Assembly: GCA_934232845.1 (NCBI GenBank)
Contig: CAKQGD010000072.1
Location: 1-7,177, forward strand
Direction of reading: 5' to 3'
Source: an uncultured Oscillospiraceae bacterium
Lineage (GTDB): Bacteria; Bacillota; Clostridia; Oscillospirales; Ruminococcaceae
DNA: 7,177 bases
Part shown: piece by piece, positions 6,168 to 7,177 of the stretch
Position numbering within the stretch: the stretch's first letter is position 1
Layout: each line of letters starts with the position of its first letter
Position numbers and translations under genes: made by a program
Notes under the pieces: model-generated
Seen by the model: the letters and a program-made list of their open reading frames with translations, nothing else
Databases searched by the model: none
Told to the model about the DNA's origin: nothing

Positions 6168-6221
6168 CGATTCCGGCCTGTGATAACGCGCTTCTGCGCG
6201 TTGTCTCAGGCCAGAATCGTC
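6166..6221. repeat. Long imperfect palindrome (26-position stem, 4-base loop)
   Basis: The arms are GACGATTC (6166-6173)/GAATCGTC (6214-6221), GGCCTG (6175-6180)/CAGGCC (6207-6212), and AACGCGC (6185-6191)/GCGCGTT (6196-6202), with TGAT/GTCT between the last two. The loop is TTCT (6192-6195). In all, 26 positions contain two mismatches (6174/6213 and 6181/6206) and one G-T pair (6184/6203). It begins within the stop codon of the broken HKD nuclease gene. There is no T-run after it, so it is not a standard terminator. It resembles a REP-type or miniature-element palindrome or a recombination hairpin; its identity is unknown. Confidence 0.85.
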
Positions 6222-6240
6222 GCAGCCCTACGGGGCTGCG
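6221..6240. repeat. Perfect hairpin with TACG tetraloop
   Basis: CGCAGCCC (6221-6228) pairs perfectly with GGGCTGCG (6233-6240) around TACG (6229-6232), closed by a C-G pair. This is a UNCG-class, exceptionally stable RNA tetraloop. It shares base 6221 with the preceding long palindrome, so the two form a tandem unit of about 75 bases. Confidence 0.85.
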
Positions 6241-6480
6241 TAGCATTATCGTGAAATCCTTGACATTTTTGCTTCTGTACAAAACCGTTGTTGCAAATCG
6301 CTTTGCACCATGGTACCATGAAATTGGTAAATTTGGAATTTATGGAAAGTTGAATTGATGTGTTCGTTCAGTTTCCTTAAGAAAAGCAAAGCCGAACTGG
6401 CTGGCGAGCAGAAAGATTGGATAGTATGAAAAAGTAGAGGCGTTTCGAAGTCAAAAATATAGTTTAAAGGAGATTATGCT
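6241..6480. other. Gene-poor spacer before the GIY-YIG gene
   Basis: Together with the hairpins this makes about 310 bases without a supported gene. Visible items are a lone TTGACA (near 6261) with no matching -10 at 16-18 bases, a 12-base perfect palindrome CATGGTACCATG (6309-6320), and a 23-codon frame at 6358-6429 (MCSFSFLKKSKAELAGEQKD...), which has no ribosome binding site and may be the cut head of some gene. A frame at 6164-6358 crosses the hairpins and shows no protein-like features. A TATAGT hexamer (6458-6463) lies just before the next gene's ribosome binding site without a -35 partner. Confidence 0.5.
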
Positions 6481-6969
6481 ATGAGCTTTGGAACATCAAT
6501 AGTATTGATATATGCTTTGCTTTTATTTTTAACTGTTTTAACTGTTCTATGTACAATAGTACGAACTTTAAATATAAAAAAGAAAATTAAGGGATTATCT
6601 GATAGTGTATTGGAAATTACACCAGAAGAATTTTTCAAAATAAGAAATTCAAGTAATGGTGGCAGAGGAAGAAAACATATTTCTACTGAGTATGATTTTT
6701 CTGGCGTTTATATAATTTATAATCATACCCAAGATATGTATTATGTTGGACAAGGAAAAAAGGTATTTCAGCGAGTAAATAATCATTTTACCGGTCACGG
6801 GAATGGTGATGTTTATGCGGATTATAAATATGGCGATGACTTTACCATTAAGATGATTGCATTGGAAACGAGCGGATTCAAAACTTTAAATGAATTGGAA
6901 CGTAATACAATAATGACATATAATGCATACTCCAGAGGTTACAATAAGACAAAAGGAAACAAAGGATGA
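6481..6969 (+). CDS. Membrane-anchored GIY-YIG nuclease-domain protein
   Basis: The ATG start is supported by AAAGGAG (6466-6472) eight bases upstream. The product is 162 residues. Residues about 6-29 (SIVLIYALLLFLTVLTVLCTIV) form one clear transmembrane segment, followed by a lysine-rich stretch (33-38), which should leave the rest in the cytoplasm. Residues 75-160 are a GIY-YIG domain: GVY (75-77) and YYVG (87-90) for the two signature strands, conserved Arg98 (FQRV), His102, an acidic helix LNELERNTI (136-144) carrying the likely metal-binding Glu, and the terminal YNKTKGN (154-160) with the conserved Asn. The domain is complete in outline, so cleavage is plausible but not shown. A GIY-YIG domain behind a membrane anchor is uncommon among characterised members (homing, repair and restriction nucleases are soluble). 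Composition is markedly more AT-rich than the genes to the left, suggesting separate acquisition. Confidence 0.85.
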   Translation: MSFGTSIVLIYALLLFLTVLTVLCTIVRTLNIKKKIKGLSDSVLEITPEEFFKIRNSSNGGRGRKHISTEYDFSGVYIIYNHTQDMYYVGQGKKVFQRVNNHFTGHGNGDVYADYKYGDDFTIKMIALETSGFKTLNELERNTIMTYNAYSRGYNKTKGNKG

Positions 6970-7120
6970 ATGTGTAATTAAAACGTGCTCTTATACGTCC
7001 CTTATTTTTATAATGAATGATAAAACTTTCTTTTTCAAGATGTGCCAAGGTTAAAGCCATTACCGATACTCTTTTGTAGTCGGTGCCGTCAAGATTTATA
7101 CGCAAAATTGTTTGCAGGCT

Positions 7121-7142
7121 CCGGCTGAATGAAGTCAGCCGG
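7121..7142. repeat. Perfect 8-bp hairpin
   Basis: CCGGCTGA (7121-7128) and TCAGCCGG (7135-7142) flank a six-base loop ATGAAG. On the minus strand it follows or includes a stop codon and is succeeded by a second small hairpin, GCAAA-CAAT-TTTGC (7115-7102). Neither is followed by a clean T-run, so terminator function is only possible. Confidence 0.7.
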
Positions 7143-7177
7143 CAATAGAGGCGTCGTCCATGACCGCCTCCAAGTGC
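7135..7177 (-). CDS. Possible C-terminal end of an unidentified gene
   Basis: From the right edge the frame reads HLEAVMDDASIAG and ends at TGA (7137-7135). The stop codon sits inside a perfect hairpin (7121-7142), a common arrangement at gene ends. Only 13 residues are visible, so neither family nor reality of the gene can be established from this window. Confidence 0.3.
   Translation of the reverse strand, partial: HLEAVMDDASIAG

Larger units (their letters stand above)
6970..7177 (-). other. Unassigned minus-strand edge region with open reading frames
   Basis: Two minus-strand frames enter from the right edge. One stays open from 7177 through this region and reads (from about 7111) TILRINLDGTDYKRVSVMAL..., which looks protein-like as far as HYKNKGRIRAR (about 6985). 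It then runs antisense into the GIY-YIG gene and stops at 6878. It has a TTG at 7105 as a possible start but no convincing ribosome binding site. The other gives HLEAVMDDASIAG and stops at 7137-7135, so it could be the C-terminus of a gene lying to the right. I recognise neither. The strand and the change of composition suggest the edge of another element. Confidence 0.35.

Noticed and set aside
6261..6290. TTGACA as a promoter for the GIY-YIG gene
   Set aside because: No -10-like hexamer lies 16-18 bases downstream and the gene starts some 200 bases later.
6309..6320. Perfect palindrome CATGGTACCATG
   Set aside because: It is short, with no adjacent promoter or repressor gene. It may be only a chance restriction-type palindrome.
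6164..6358. Plus-strand frame of 64 codons after the HKD gene
   Set aside because: It runs straight through the two hairpins, its start overlaps the previous stop without a ribosome binding site, and the translation has no recognisable features.
2984..7135. CTGAATGAAGT occurring at 2984-2994 and 7125-7135, considered as attachment-site repeats
   Set aside because: An 11-base match within 7 kb is expected by chance several times, and the flanks differ. It does not support att sites.
1..7177. CRISPR array
   Set aside because: No regularly spaced direct repeats were seen; the only repeats are local hairpins.

Overview
The window looks like a chromosomal stretch of a low-to-medium GC Gram-positive anaerobe of the class Clostridia (Bacillota). 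The clues are strong GGAGG-type ribosome binding sites, a MarR-controlled heterodimeric ABC exporter, a tRNA-Ala with an encoded CCA, and accessory proteins whose sequences resemble those common in gut Clostridia. No species can be named from sequence alone.

Layout. (1) Positions 1-2408, minus strand: a MarR-type regulator, then two half-size ABC exporters translationally coupled by overlapping ends. The second exporter runs off the left edge. The first exporter carries the marks of the degenerate ATP-site half of a TM287/288- or BmrC/D-type heterodimer. A very good sigma-A promoter with an overlapping palindrome precedes marR, so autorepression is likely. (2) Positions 2495-2866, plus strand: a 70-residue serine-rich lipoprotein and a tRNA-Ala(CGC) with its own promoter. 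(3) Positions 2867-3953, minus strand: a strong terminator and two overlapping genes for sigma-factor-like proteins of the type carried by phages and integrative elements. The upstream gene has lost its N-terminus. (4) Positions 3954-6167, plus strand: a decayed restriction locus. It holds the first 61 codons of an N6-adenine methyltransferase, abruptly followed by the last 159 codons of an McrB AAA+ GTPase, then a nearly complete McrC nuclease whose first codons carry a stop and a frame slip, then a phospholipase-D-like (HKD) nuclease broken by a frameshift and cut at its C-terminus. (5) Positions 6166-6480: no gene, but two adjacent long hairpins. (6) Positions 6481-6969: an intact AT-rich gene for a membrane-anchored GIY-YIG nuclease-domain protein. 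(7) Positions 6970-7177: the edge of another block, with open minus-strand frames and a perfect 8-bp hairpin.

Interpretation. Left of and including the tRNA the DNA looks like stable chromosome. Right of it the DNA is a patchwork of accessory fragments, as expected for an integration hotspot next to a tRNA gene, although no integrase or second attachment site is visible here. The methylase, McrB, McrC and HKD pieces point in one direction and keep stop/start overlaps. They probably descend from one operon that modified host DNA and cut foreign DNA, now inactivated by at least four separate lesions. I do not see convincing evidence of a complete new system. The least explained items are the tandem hairpins at 6166-6240, the membrane-anchored GIY-YIG protein, and the unassigned right edge.
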